A program made the position numbers and the translations under genes. Of a stretch of 64,000 nt of DNA, positions 26,427-35,062 are shown piece after piece. Position 1 is the stretch's first letter, and every line of letters starts with the position of its first letter. Under the pieces are notes generated by a model that saw only the letters and a list, made by a program, of their open reading frames with translations, was not told where the DNA came from and ran no database searches. The DNA comes from Streptomyces sp. MMG1533 (GTDB lineage Bacteria; Actinomycetota; Actinomycetes; Streptomycetales; Streptomycetaceae). The stretch is taken from the NCBI RefSeq assembly GCF_001279775.1, contig NZ_LGDG01000230.1:37883-101882 (forward strand), given 5' to 3'.

Positions 26427-27899
26427 TCACACCCCCGCCAGCGTCTCCGCGACCGCCCGCAGGTTCACCTTCCCGCGCCCGTACGAGCACAGGGCGCCGT
26501 CGTCCGGCAGCCCGGTGGCCACGCGCACCGCGTCCGGGCGCCGGGTCAGCAGGGCGTCCCGCAGGCACGACTGCCAGGGGTGCAGTCCGGCGTCACAGGT
26601 GGCGACGACCAGCGGCGCGCCCTGGGCCAGACGCACGATGCCGTCGACGAGGGCGGCCGGGTCCGCGGGCTCTCCGGTGACGCAGGTGCCCGTGGCCGTC
26701 GGGTCGACGGCGCGCAGCTCCGTCAGCAGGTCCTCGCCGCCCCAGTTGAGCGCCGGATGCGGCGGCGGGAACAGGTCGACGACATGGGCGCCACGCACGG
26801 CCCGCGGCCCGCCCCGGCTCCGTACGGCCCGGCGTGCCGCCTCCAGCCCCGCCCCCGCGTCCCACGCGGCGACCTCGGCCGCGGGCGTCGCGTACCGCTC
26901 GGCGAGCCGGCGCACCCGCCCCGCGGCCTCCCCGACCCGCTCCTGAGGCAGGGTCCCGTCGCGCAGCGCGCCGAGCACGGCGTCCCGGCAGCCCAGCGCG
27001 ACCTCCGGGTCCGGTACGGCGACGATGACCTGGTCCACCCCCGCCGCAAGGGCGATCCGCGCCCCGGCCGCCTCGCCGTAGCGGTCGGCTATCGCCTTCA
27101 TCTCCAGCGCGTCGCTGACCACGACGCCGTCGAAGGCGAGCTCGTGGCGGAGCAGGTCGCCCAGGATGCGGCGGCTGAGGGTGGCGGGACGGTTGGCGTC
27201 CAGCGCCGGGAAGACGACATGCGCGCTCATCAGCATCGGCACACCGGCGGCGATGGCGGCCCGGAAAGGTGCGAGGTCGAGTCCGTCGTACGGCCGCGGG
27301 TCCACGGCCATTGCGTGGTGGCTGTCGGTCAGGGTGCCGCCGTGCCCGGGGAAGTGCTTGGCGCAGGAGGCGATGCCGCGCGCCTCGGTGGCGGCGATCC
27401 AGGCCGCCGTATGGCGGGACACCAGCTCCGGGTCGGTGCCGAAGGCGCGGGTCCGCACGATCGGGTTGTCCGGGAGGTGCTGGACGTCGGCGACGGGCGC
27501 GTAGGAGGCGGTGATGCCGAGCGTCGACAGATGCCCGGCGAGCGCGTCGGCGCAACGGGCGGTCAGCCCGAGATCGTCGGCGACACCGAGGGCGAAGGAA
27601 CCGGGCACCTCGGGGGCGCCCGCGCTCACCAGGTGGCCGATGCCGCCGCCCTCGTTGTCGATGCCCACGAGTACGTCGGGGCGCAGGGCCCGCAGGGTGT
27701 CGGTGAGCCGCCGCACCTGCTCCGCGTCCCGCACGTTGCGGGTGAACAGGATGACCCCGCCGAGGCCGCGGTCGACGAGCCGTTTCAGGGTGTCGGGGAC
27801 GGCGGTGGTGCCGTCGAACCCGGCGACCAGACAGCGGTGGGCCGCCTCGTCCAGATCGACCGGGAGAGCGGTACTGAGGGTCATGCCTTCGGTGGGGCT
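26427..27899 (-). CDS. NagZ-type GH3 beta-N-acetylhexosaminidase
   Basis: This ~490-residue protein has the NagZ signature CAKHFPGHGGTLTDSHHAM with the Asp-x-His acid/base dyad, and the nucleophile loop FDGVVVSDALEMKAI. It has an extra C-terminal domain relative to single-domain NagZ. It removes beta-GlcNAc (hydrolase or phosphorylase) from peptidoglycan or glycan fragments in the cytoplasm. Possible starts are ATG 27884, GTG 27899 (with AGAGGA 8 nt upstream, preferred) and GTG 27923. Operator-like site F lies upstream, so it belongs to the island regulon. Confidence 0.88.
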   Translation of the reverse strand, partial: SPTEGMTLSTALPVDLDEAAHRCLVAGFDGTTAVPDTLKRLVDRGLGGVILFTRNVRDAEQVRRLTDTLRALRPDVLVGIDNEGGGIGHLVSAGAPEVPGSFALGVADDLGLTARCADALAGHLSTLGITASYAPVADVQHLPDNPIVRTRAFGTDPELVSRHTAAWIAATEARGIASCAKHFPGHGGTLTDSHHAMAVDPRPYDGLDLAPFRAAIAAGVPMLMSAHVVFPALDANRPATLSRRILGDLLRHELAFDGVVVSDALEMKAIADRYGEAAGARIALAAGVDQVIVAVPDPEVALGCRDAVLGALRDGTLPQERVGEAAGRVRRLAERYATPAAEVAAWDAGAGLEAARRAVRSRGGPRAVRGAHVVDLFPPPHPALNWGGEDLLTELRAVDPTATGTCVTGEPADPAALVDGIVRLAQGAPLVVATCDAGLHPWQSCLRDALLTRRPDAVRVATGLPDDGALCSYGRGKVNLRAVAETLAGV

Positions 27900-28210
27900 C
27901 ACCCCCGAAATCCTCTGGCTCACTCAGCCAAAAGTCAACAGTTAGGTGGATTATCGATTCACGACCCCCGGGCGCACAGGGACTGAGACCGCGACTCATT
28001 GGGCAAACTCACTTCCGACGGCCGCACGCCCACGCCCCGTCGGTTCCCGGTCACCACGGCGTCACACCGAACGGGAAAGACTCAGCGGTCCCCACCTGCT
28101 CGCCTGTTTGCTGCTTGCTGCTTGTCTGCTGTCCCGCCCCTGCCTCGCCTCGGATCCGTCGCACCCGTCCCGCACCGCGCGGGACGCGACGCGGAAGGAC
28201 GACGTGCGCC
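27900..28210. other. Intergenic region between the NagZ and YbhN-like genes
   Basis: These 311 bp hold operator-like site F near the NagZ side and otherwise only GC-rich DNA of coding-like composition without a supported gene. A promoter for the divergent YbhN-like gene must lie here, but no clear pair of hexamers was found. Confidence 0.5.
27945..27960 (-). promoter_or_regulatory. Operator-like site F upstream of the NagZ gene
   Basis: GGTGGATTATCGATTC shares the GGTGG half and the ATTC end with sites A, B and G. Its complement contains GATAAT, a plausible -10 for the NagZ gene. Confidence 0.4.
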
Positions 28211-29230
28211 GTGTCCCTGCTCCCGCTCGACGGTCCCCCCGGAACGCTCCCCTCCCCACCACCCCGCTCCCCCTCCGCCACGCGGCTCCTCCCCAGGATG
28301 CTGAGCCTCCTCCCCAGGGCGCTGAGCCTGCTCCCGCTCCTGCTGATCGGGGCGTGGGCCGCCTTCGACCGGCACACCGTGTACGACGGTGCCGCCCGGC
28401 TGGCCTCCGCCGACCCCTGGTGGCTGCTGGCGGCGGTGTTCTTCACCTGCCTCGGCTGGGTTGCAGCCGCGTGCGTACGACAGGGCGCCCTGCCCGAGCG
28501 GCTGCCGCCGGGGCTGCTGCTCGCGTCGCAGTTCGCCGCCGGCGCCGCGAACCACGTGCTCCCGGCGAGCATGGGCGCCCACGCCGTCACCCTTCGCTTC
28601 CTGCTGGGCCGGGGCATTCCCCTCCCCCGGGCCGCCGCCTCCCTCGCCCTCTACGTACTGGTCAGACCGATCGCGAAGACGCTGGTCCTCCTCGCCTTCC
28701 TCGCGGCCTCCCCCGACTTGCTGCGACTGGATCAACTCGCCCCCGACGAAGGAACGTTGCTGCTGGCCGCCGGAGCGGTGACACTCGGTCTCGCGGCACC
28801 GGCCCTGCTCGTGGCGGCCGTACCGCCGCTGCGCCGCCCCGCCCTCACCTTCGTACGCACCGCCCTGACCGACGCCCGGCTGCTGCACACCCGGCCCGCC
28901 CGCGTCCTCGCCCTGTGGGGCGGGGCCGCCGCCACCCCGCTCCTCCAGGCAGGCGTGATCGCCTCGGTCGGCGCCGCGCTCGGCCTGCCGCTGAGCTGGG
29001 CGCAGGTCACCCTCGCGTTCCTCGCCGCCGGCGCGGTGGCCGGGGCCGTCCCCGCGCCGGGTGGCATCGGGCCCGTGGACGCGACCCTGGTCTTCACCCT
29101 GGCCGCGCTCGGCGCGCCGCTGAGCCTGGCCACGGCGACCGTCATCGGCTACCGCGTGGTGACGATCTGGCTGCCGCTGCTCCCGGGCGCCCTCGTCCTG
29201 TCGGCGCTCGTCCATCGCAAGGTGCTTTGA
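28211..29230 (+). CDS. Lysylphosphatidylglycerol synthase-type (YbhN) membrane protein
   Basis: This 339-residue protein has about eight hydrophobic helices and the family motif near the C-terminus (FLAAGAVAGAVPAPGGIGPVDATLVFTLAALG), as in the LPG_synthase_TM/YbhN family, some members of which act as flippases or act with lipid transferases. No soluble transferase domain is attached. The GTG at 28211 is preceded by AGGA about 10 nt upstream; a much longer frame to 28115 would add a low-complexity Arg/Pro segment. Function in this organism is unknown. Confidence 0.8.
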   Translation: MSLLPLDGPPGTLPSPPPRSPSATRLLPRMLSLLPRALSLLPLLLIGAWAAFDRHTVYDGAARLASADPWWLLAAVFFTCLGWVAAACVRQGALPERLPPGLLLASQFAAGAANHVLPASMGAHAVTLRFLLGRGIPLPRAAASLALYVLVRPIAKTLVLLAFLAASPDLLRLDQLAPDEGTLLLAAGAVTLGLAAPALLVAAVPPLRRPALTFVRTALTDARLLHTRPARVLALWGGAAATPLLQAGVIASVGAALGLPLSWAQVTLAFLAAGAVAGAVPAPGGIGPVDATLVFTLAALGAPLSLATATVIGYRVVTIWLPLLPGALVLSALVHRKVL

Positions 29231-29238
29231 GGAGTACA

Positions 29239-29258
29239 GGACCGGCTGAGGCCGGTCC
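29239..29258 (+). terminator. Terminator-like hairpin after the YbhN-like gene
   Basis: A perfect 8-bp GGACCGGC/GCCGGTCC stem with TGAG loop begins 8 bp after the stop codon. There is no T tract, as is common in streptomycetes. Confidence 0.7.
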
Positions 29259-30078
29259 GGAAGCAGCCGAACCTGAGTGCCCGGGAGCTTCGCCCACCAG
29301 TGGGCGTAGCGGCTGTAGACGCGCGGGGCGCGCTCGGCCGGCAGCTCCGCCGGCGACCGGGCCTCCCCCCGCCAGCCCCTCCCACACCTCGGACGACAGC
29401 TCGTGAAAGGCCGTCGCCTCGATGCCGCCCCCGACCGGACGCCACACACCGGCGACGTGACCGTCGACCAACAGTGTCGGCAGCACGTCGCCGTTGTTGC
29501 GGGTCACCAGTCGGCGTAGTCGGGCGGGATGACGCGGCCGCGGTCGGCGTACGCGGGCAGGACGCTGTCCCACATCGGCCAGCAGGCGGGGCGGCGCCGG
29601 AGTGTCCTCGGGCGGGCGCGGGGCACCGCGCCTTCTCGGCGCCGACCCGCTCCGCGAGCCACGCCTGCGGGTCGGCATTCGAACGGGGCCGGCCGGCGAA
29701 CTCCAGCAGCCCCGGCACCAGTTCGCCGGCGTCCGCCGGGGTGAGTCCCGCCGCCGCGAAACGGTGGCCGAGTCGCGAGGCGTACAGCCTCTGCTGCATG
29801 GCGTCGCGGAAGACCCGGTGGTCGTCGGAGTGGACGGCGTGCAGGGTGATCCGCATCAGGGTGGCCTTCACGACCTCCCTGTCGGCGAAGGCACGGTCCA
29901 GCTCGGCCGGCGTGAAGTCGGTGAGCCGGTTCCACAGCTCCACGTACGGTGAAGCGGCCTGCTGCGCCTGCAACGCGACCACACGGCGGACGGCATCGCC
30001 GACACCCAGCGGCTCCCGCCGCAGCAGCAACTGGCGTGCGAGCGTGGCCCGGTTGAATGCCCGGGCGGTCATCTTCAC
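29240..30078 (-). pseudogene. Broken winged-helix DNA-binding protein (HTH_42/AlkZ-like)
   Basis: The N-terminal ~150 codons read MTARAFNRATLARQLLLRRE...VVALQAQQ...SPYVELWNRL, as in winged-helix DNA-binding (HTH_42/YcaQ-like) proteins, some of which are DNA glycosylases. The homology then moves between frames: PAYADRGRVIPPDYADW near 29510-29580 in a second frame, LPTLLVDGHVAGVWR near 29440-29490 in a third, and PRVYSRYAHWWAKLPGTQVRLLP near 29270-29330 in another. At least three indels (near 29600-29635, 29505-29515 and 29370) are needed, so this is a decayed gene. Confidence 0.8.
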
Positions 30079-30114
30079 GACGGGGACTGTGCCGTAGTCC
30101 CCGCTGAGCAGCAG

Positions 30115-30143
30115 GTGGCCCCCGCGTCAGTCGCGGGAGCCAC
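30115..30143 (-). terminator. Terminator-like hairpin after the GH5 gene
   Basis: A 12-bp stem with one mismatch (30115-30126 with 30132-30143) and TCAGT loop lies 21 bp past the end of the minus-strand GH5 gene. Confidence 0.7.
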
Positions 30144-30163
30144 CGAGAACCAGGTCGCCCGGG

Positions 30164-31225
30164 TCAGGGCTGCTGGACGGGCGTGCCGCGTCCCCAGCCC
30201 CAGGCGAGGCGGTCGGCGCCGGACTGGTTGGTGGTGGCCAGCCAGGGGCGGGCGGGGTCGCCGGTCAGGGTCTGCAGCGAGTACGTGTCGTCGGTGCGCA
30301 GGCCCGGCCAGTAGACGGAGCCCATCTTGAGCTCACGGAAGGTGTCGGTGACGGCCTGGAGGTAGTTGATGAAGTTGTTGTCCGGGGTCGGCACGTTGTA
30401 GTTCAGGCCGGTGGTCATCGGGGAGCCGAACTCGTCCGCGACGGTCCGGTTGGCGCAGTCGCCGATGCGCACCTTGAGGTCGGCCACCCACTGGTCGTAG
30501 GTGGCGTACTCCTTCCAGAACCCGTAGTGGTGCAGCGACAGGTAGGTGCCCTTCAGGCGCGGGTCGGCGCACACCGAGGTGACGTGGTCGTTGTAGCCGG
30601 CGCCGCTGACGAAGACCCGGTTACGCGGGACCGACGGGTAGGTCGACAGCCACTTCGCGGCGATGTCGGCCCACTCGGTGTCGGTGTAGCCGTGCGGCTC
30701 GTTCATCGGCTCGAAGTAGACGCGGCTGTCGTTCTTGTAGGCCTTGACGACGGTGTTCCACATGGGCCAGTAGGTGGCCTCGTCGTCGATGAAGCCGTCC
30801 TTCTGGGCGCCCGTCCCCTCCCAGTAGGACACGATGACCTTGAAGCCCTTGTCCGAGGCCGCGTCGATGACTCCGCGGTACGACTTCCAGTAGGAGCCGT
30901 TGACCGTGTACGGGTTGATGGGCAGCCGCACGGTGTTGGCCCCGAGGTTCGCGCGGAACGCCGAGATGATGCGGCTCGCCTTGGTGTAGGTCTGGGCGTA
31001 GGTGTCGGAGAGGGCCAGACCGGACAGCACGACCGGGTCGTCGGCGAAGTTGTCGCGGGGGTCGGCCCAGTTCACGCCCTTGAACTGGGTCGTGTCGGTG
31101 CTCGGCGCGGCGGCGGAGGCGGGGCTGCCGGCGAGGGTGGTGCCGCTGATCGCGGCGATCGCGACCGCGACGAAGGCGGTACGCAGCCGGGGCGTGAAGC
31201 GTGCTCTGGTGGGGGTCTTGCGCAT
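30164..31225 (-). CDS. Secreted GH5 glycoside hydrolase (cellulase family)
   Basis: This 353-residue protein has a Sec-type signal peptide (Arg-rich N-terminus, hydrophobic core ~17-33, ASAAAP cleavage region) and a single GH5 barrel. The acid/base is Glu in YFEPMNEPHGY and the nucleophile Glu in TVADEFGSP. No carbohydrate-binding module is attached. It probably cuts beta-glucan or mannan outside the cell. Two copies of GTTTACGTAAAC lie in its promoter region and the LacI-type gene is divergent, so induction by a released oligosaccharide is likely. AAAGGG precedes the ATG. Confidence 0.9.
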   Translation of the reverse strand: MRKTPTRARFTPRLRTAFVAVAIAAISGTTLAGSPASAAAPSTDTTQFKGVNWADPRDNFADDPVVLSGLALSDTYAQTYTKASRIISAFRANLGANTVRLPINPYTVNGSYWKSYRGVIDAASDKGFKVIVSYWEGTGAQKDGFIDDEATYWPMWNTVVKAYKNDSRVYFEPMNEPHGYTDTEWADIAAKWLSTYPSVPRNRVFVSGAGYNDHVTSVCADPRLKGTYLSLHHYGFWKEYATYDQWVADLKVRIGDCANRTVADEFGSPMTTGLNYNVPTPDNNFINYLQAVTDTFRELKMGSVYWPGLRTDDTYSLQTLTGDPARPWLATTNQSGADRLAWGWGRGTPVQQP

Positions 31226-31249
31226 CGACGTGCCCTTTCAGGATCACAG

Positions 31250-31265
31250 ATGTTTACGTAAACAT
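31250..31265. promoter_or_regulatory. LacI-type operator 1 (perfect 16-bp palindrome)
   Basis: ATGTTTACGTAAACAT is a perfect palindrome with the central CG typical of LacI/GalR operators. It lies 24 bp upstream of the GH5 start. Confidence 0.8.
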
Positions 31266-31315
31266 GCGCGGCAACAAGTGGGGGCCGACTCTCGGGCTGG
31301 GGGGTCCCGGGGCGA

Positions 31316-31329
31316 TGTTTACGTAAACT
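31316..31329. promoter_or_regulatory. LacI-type operator 2
   Basis: TGTTTACGTAAACT contains the same 12-bp core as operator 1, 65 bp away centre to centre. Paired sites in the divergent region suggest looping and control of both GH5 and the regulator gene. Confidence 0.75.
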
Positions 31330-31435
31330 TGGCGGCGCCGGAATCGTGGCATCCACCCCAGCGGCCGTCAAGGTTTCCCACACGTAACATCCGGTGCGAC
31401 GCGCAACAGGTCCGGACCGGCCGAAGGAGGCACCA

Positions 31436-32479
31436 GTGGTGGAACGGGGCGGCTCGGGCGTGCCCGGCGGGCGCCGCAAGCAGCGTGTCTCCATGGCCGA
31501 TGTCGCCAAGCTCGCCGGCGTCTCGTCGCAGACGGTCTCACGGGTCTCCAACGGCCATCCCGGCGTGATCAGTTCCACCCGGGAGCAGGTGCTCGCCGCG
31601 ATGCGCGAGCTGGGCTACCGCCCCAACAGCGCGGCCCGCGCCCTGCGTTACGGCCAGTTCAACACCATCGGCGTGATCCTCTTCAGCCTGTCCTCGACGG
31701 GCAACAGCCGCACCGTGGAGGCGATCGCCACGCACGCCGCGGCCGAGGGGTACGCGATCACCCTGATCCCCGTCGACGTCCCGACCCAGGACAACGTGCT
31801 GGGGGCCTTCACGCGCATGGGCGAGCTGGCCGTCGACGCCGTCATCGTCATCATGGAGATCCATCTGCTCGACGCCGCCACGGTCCAACTGCCGCCCGGC
31901 GTCCATGTCGTCGTCGTGGACTCGGACGCCGGGGACCGCCACAGCGTGGTCGACACGGACCAGGCCGACGGCGCGCGGAAAGCCGTGAGACACCTGCTCG
32001 ACCTGGGCCATCGGACCGTATGGCACGTGACCGGCCCCGAGACGTCCTTCGCGGGCCAGCGCCGGACCCACGCCTGGCGTGCCGTCCTGGAGGAGGCCGG
32101 ACGTCCTGTGCCGCCACCCCTGCACGGCGACTGGACGGCCGAGTCCGGCTACACGGCCGGCCTCGCGCTCGCCGAAGTGCCCGACTGCACCGCGGTGTTC
32201 GCCTCCAACGACCAGATGGCGCTGGGCCTGCTGCGCGCCTTCCACGAACGCGGCCGGTCCGTCCCCGGGGACGTCAGCGTCGTCGGCTTCGACGACATCC
32301 CCGACGCCGCGTTCTTCGTCCCGCCCCTCACCACCGTCCACCAGGACTTCGCCGAGGTGGGCCGCCGCTGCGTGCAGGGCGTACTCCGCCAGATCCGCAC
32401 GCACGGCGGCCCGAAGGCCGGAACCGACCTGGTCCCGACGAGCCTGGTCGTCAGGAACAGCACGGCAGCGCCACGCTGA
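31436..32479 (+). CDS. LacI-family transcriptional regulator
   Basis: This 347-residue protein has an N-terminal LacI HTH (VSMADVAKLAGVSSQTVSRVSNG, about residue 18 on) with hinge (YRPNSAARAL), followed by a periplasmic-binding-protein-like sensor ending VVGFDDIPDAAFFVPPLTTVHQDF. It most likely represses the divergent secreted GH5 gene through the two GTTTACGTAAAC sites and responds to an oligosaccharide. GAAGGAGG (31423-31430) fixes the GTG at 31436. It converges on msrB with only 8 bp between stops. Confidence 0.92.
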   Translation: MVERGGSGVPGGRRKQRVSMADVAKLAGVSSQTVSRVSNGHPGVISSTREQVLAAMRELGYRPNSAARALRYGQFNTIGVILFSLSSTGNSRTVEAIATHAAAEGYAITLIPVDVPTQDNVLGAFTRMGELAVDAVIVIMEIHLLDAATVQLPPGVHVVVVDSDAGDRHSVVDTDQADGARKAVRHLLDLGHRTVWHVTGPETSFAGQRRTHAWRAVLEEAGRPVPPPLHGDWTAESGYTAGLALAEVPDCTAVFASNDQMALGLLRAFHERGRSVPGDVSVVGFDDIPDAAFFVPPLTTVHQDFAEVGRRCVQGVLRQIRTHGGPKAGTDLVPTSLVVRNSTAAPR

Positions 32480-32487
32480 CCGTCAGC

Positions 32488-32895
32488 TCACTCCCCCGCG
32501 GGGGTCAGCCGCAGCGAGATCGAGTTGATGCAGTACCGCTGGTCGGTGGGGGTCGGATAGCCCTCCCCCTCGAACACGTGCCCGAGGTGCGAGCCGCACC
32601 GCGCACACCGCACCTCGGTCCGCACCATCCCGTGGGACCGGTCCTGGACGAGCTCCACCGCGTCCGAGTCGCGCGGGTCGTAGAAGCTCGGCCACCCGCA
32701 GTGGGACTCGAACTTCGTGGTGGAGGTGAAGAGTTCGGCACCGCAGGCCCGGCAGGAGTAGACGCCCTCGGTCTTGGTGTCGGTGTACTCACCGACGAAG
32801 GCGGGCTCCGTGCCGGCCTGCCGCAGCACGGCGTACTCGGACGGGGTCAGCTCCGCGCGCCACTGCTCGTCCGGCTTCTCGACGTCGTACGACAT
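32488..32895 (-). CDS. msrB: Peptide-methionine (R)-S-oxide reductase MsrB
   Basis: This 135-residue protein has the two zinc-binding CxxC pairs (CRAC and CARC), HCGWPSF, and the catalytic Cys in RYCINSISL. MsrB repairs methionine-R-sulfoxide in oxidised proteins in the cytoplasm using thioredoxin. The ATG at 32895 gives the usual MSYDVEKPDEQWR start. It lies 13 bp downstream of murC on the same strand and is probably co-transcribed. Confidence 0.95.
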   Translation of the reverse strand: MSYDVEKPDEQWRAELTPSEYAVLRQAGTEPAFVGEYTDTKTEGVYSCRACGAELFTSTTKFESHCGWPSFYDPRDSDAVELVQDRSHGMVRTEVRCARCGSHLGHVFEGEGYPTPTDQRYCINSISLRLTPAGE

Positions 32896-32908
32896 GTCGG
32901 CCAACCCC

Positions 32909-34300
32909 TTACTTCTGTGCGAGACGGTCCAGAATCCGCGGGCCGAGGTCCGTCACGTCACCCGCGCCCATGGTGAGAACGAGATCACCGGGCTTCGCCA
33001 TTCCCGCGACGGTCTCCGGCACCGCGCCCTTGTCGTGCACCGGCGTCGCGTCCGCTCCCGCGGTCCGCGCCGCCTCGATGATCAGCTCGCTGGTCACGCC
33101 GGGGATCGGGTCCTCGCGGGCCGGGTAGATGTCCAGGACGACCGACGCGTCGGCCAGGGTCAGGGACTGGCCCATCTCCTTGCCGAGCTCCTGCGTCCGG
33201 GAGAAGAGGTGCGGCTGGAAGACCACCAGGATCCGGGCGTCGCCGGCCGCCGCGCGCATCGCCTCCAGGTCCGCCGTCATCTCCGTCGGGTGATGGGCGT
33301 AGGAGTCGATGACCTGGACCCCCGCCGCCTCGCCCTTCAGCTGGAGGCGCCGCTTCACACCGGTGTACGCGGCCAGCGCCGGGGCCAGCTCGGCGGCCGG
33401 GACGCCCAGCGCCACGCCCGCTGCGAGCGCGGCCACCGCGTTGTGCGCGTAGTGACGGCCGGGGACGGAGACCGTGAAGGTGAGCTCCTCGCCCTCAAGG
33501 AGGACGACGACCTCGCTCTTCAGCCCCTGCGCCGTCACGGACAGGACGCGTACGTCGGCGTCCTCCGACTCCCCGTACGTCACCGTCCGCACCGACCCGG
33601 CCAGCCGCCGCGTCAGCTCCCGCGCGCCCTCGTGGTCCGACGTGATCACCAGCGTGCCACCGGGCACGATCTTGCCCGCGAACGTCTCGAAGGACTCGTA
33701 GATCTCGTCCATGGAGGCGTAGTTGGCGTGGTGGTCGAGCTCCACATTCAGGACGATCGCGACCTCGGGGGCGTACTTGTGGAAGCTGCGGTCCGACTCG
33801 TCCGCCTCGGCGACGAAGATCTCGCCCTCACCGTGCAGGGCGTTGGAACCGGGCGCGTCCAGGTCGCCGCCGATCGCGTACGACGGCTTCAGGCCCAGCT
33901 CGCTCAGCGACACGGCCAGCATCGACGTGGTCGTCGTCTTGCCGTGCGTGCCCGCGACCGCGATCGGGCGCAGGCCGTCCATCAGCCGGGCGAGCGCGTC
34001 CGAACGGTGGACCACCCCAATGCCCAGCTCGGCCGCCCGGGCGAGCTCCGGGTTGTCGGCCCGGATCGCCGACGAGACGACGACGCACGTGGCGTCGTCC
34101 GCCAGGTGCTCCGCCGCGTGCCCGATGTGCACGGTCGCGCCCAGCTCCCGCAGCGCCTCGGCGGTCGCGGACTCCTTGGCATCACTGCCCGCCACCTTCG
34201 CCCCGCGCTGCGCGAGGATCTTCGCGATCCCCGACATCCCGGCGCCGCCGATGCCGATGAAGTGCGGTCGGTCCATGGCGGTGGGAAGGCCGGGTGCCAT
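32909..34300 (-). CDS. murC: UDP-N-acetylmuramate--L-alanine ligase MurC
   Basis: This 463-residue Mur ligase has the N-terminal UDP-binding loop HFIGIGGAGMSGIAKIL, the ATP loop AGTHGKTTTTSML (~116-128), central EADESDRSF and YAHHPTE. It adds the first L-Ala of the peptidoglycan stem peptide. AGGGAG 8 nt upstream supports the ATG at 34300; ATG 34276 would also leave the fold intact. It stands apart from the division cluster, as in other streptomycetes. Confidence 0.96.
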   Translation of the reverse strand: MAPGLPTAMDRPHFIGIGGAGMSGIAKILAQRGAKVAGSDAKESATAEALRELGATVHIGHAAEHLADDATCVVVSSAIRADNPELARAAELGIGVVHRSDALARLMDGLRPIAVAGTHGKTTTTSMLAVSLSELGLKPSYAIGGDLDAPGSNALHGEGEIFVAEADESDRSFHKYAPEVAIVLNVELDHHANYASMDEIYESFETFAGKIVPGGTLVITSDHEGARELTRRLAGSVRTVTYGESEDADVRVLSVTAQGLKSEVVVLLEGEELTFTVSVPGRHYAHNAVAALAAGVALGVPAAELAPALAAYTGVKRRLQLKGEAAGVQVIDSYAHHPTEMTADLEAMRAAAGDARILVVFQPHLFSRTQELGKEMGQSLTLADASVVLDIYPAREDPIPGVTSELIIEAARTAGADATPVHDKGAVPETVAGMAKPGDLVLTMGAGDVTDLGPRILDRLAQK

Positions 34301-34388
34301 GCGTGTCTCCCTGTACGTGCTGGTGCGGCGAAGGTTCGGCCACCCACCCTACTGACCCACGGCGGACGCACCGGACAGCCGGTTGCGT

Positions 34389-34862
34389 TCACGCCTTGCT
34401 GTGCGAGAACAGCTTCAACACCGGCACGCCCACCTTGTGCCGCGCCCGCGAGGCCCAGTCCCGGTGGAAGAACTCCTCCACGTAGTGGGGATCGGTCAGC
34501 ACGATCACCTCGTCCGCGTCGATCTCGCCGACCAGGGACTTCAGCGCGTCCAGCGGATGGGCCTCGATCAGCCGCCCCTCCGCCTCACTGCCTGCCGCCC
34601 GCAAGGCCCTCAGGGACACGTCGAGCGCCTGCTCCCCCGGCCCCCTCGCCTCGTCGCCCTCCGGCACCTCCCGCTCCCGGGCGGCCTCGTCGATTTCACC
34701 GAGTGCGACGTCGTCGATGGCCCTCAGCAACCGGTCCGCCTGGTCGCCGCGCGGCTGCAGCAGCACATGGAAGGCGACCTGCTCGTCCCCGTGCAAGGTG
34801 GTGACGAACTCCACGTCGGCGGACGTAAGGGCCTTCTCGATCATCAAAACGCTTGTGAACAC
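34389..34862 (-). CDS. Conserved actinobacterial protein, universal-stress-like fold
   Basis: This ~157-residue protein (MIEKALTSADVEFVTTLHGDEQVAFHVLLQP...) ends DEVIVLTDPHYVEEFFHRDWASRARHKVGVPVLKLFSH, an alternating strand/helix pattern like nucleotide-binding universal-stress-type folds. It is conserved beside murC in streptomycetes and is sometimes mislabelled indole-3-glycerol phosphate synthase, for which no motif is visible. The GTG at 34862 has AAGGGG upstream; ATG 34844 is an alternative. Function unknown. Confidence 0.75.
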   Translation of the reverse strand: MFTSVLMIEKALTSADVEFVTTLHGDEQVAFHVLLQPRGDQADRLLRAIDDVALGEIDEAAREREVPEGDEARGPGEQALDVSLRALRAAGSEAEGRLIEAHPLDALKSLVGEIDADEVIVLTDPHYVEEFFHRDWASRARHKVGVPVLKLFSHSKA

Positions 34863-35062
34863 CAGGCGCCCCTTCTCCTTCGAGGGCCGCTCGGCCCTCT
34901 CTCCTCCGTGGGCCGTGCGAGGCCCTGCCGAAACCATCCTGCCCCCAGATCGCACGGGTACTGCCGGATTGAGTGTGCCCGTCGGAAGCCGAGCGGAACG
35001 ACAAATTCTGCCAAATCGGCACTAAAGGTGTCGATCAAGCCCATTTCTCGACCAATCGATCC

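Noticed and set aside
34844..35044. A 66-residue frame upstream of the conserved small protein gene
   Set aside because: It lacks a ribosome site and any family pattern, and overlaps the likely leader of the 34389-34862 gene.
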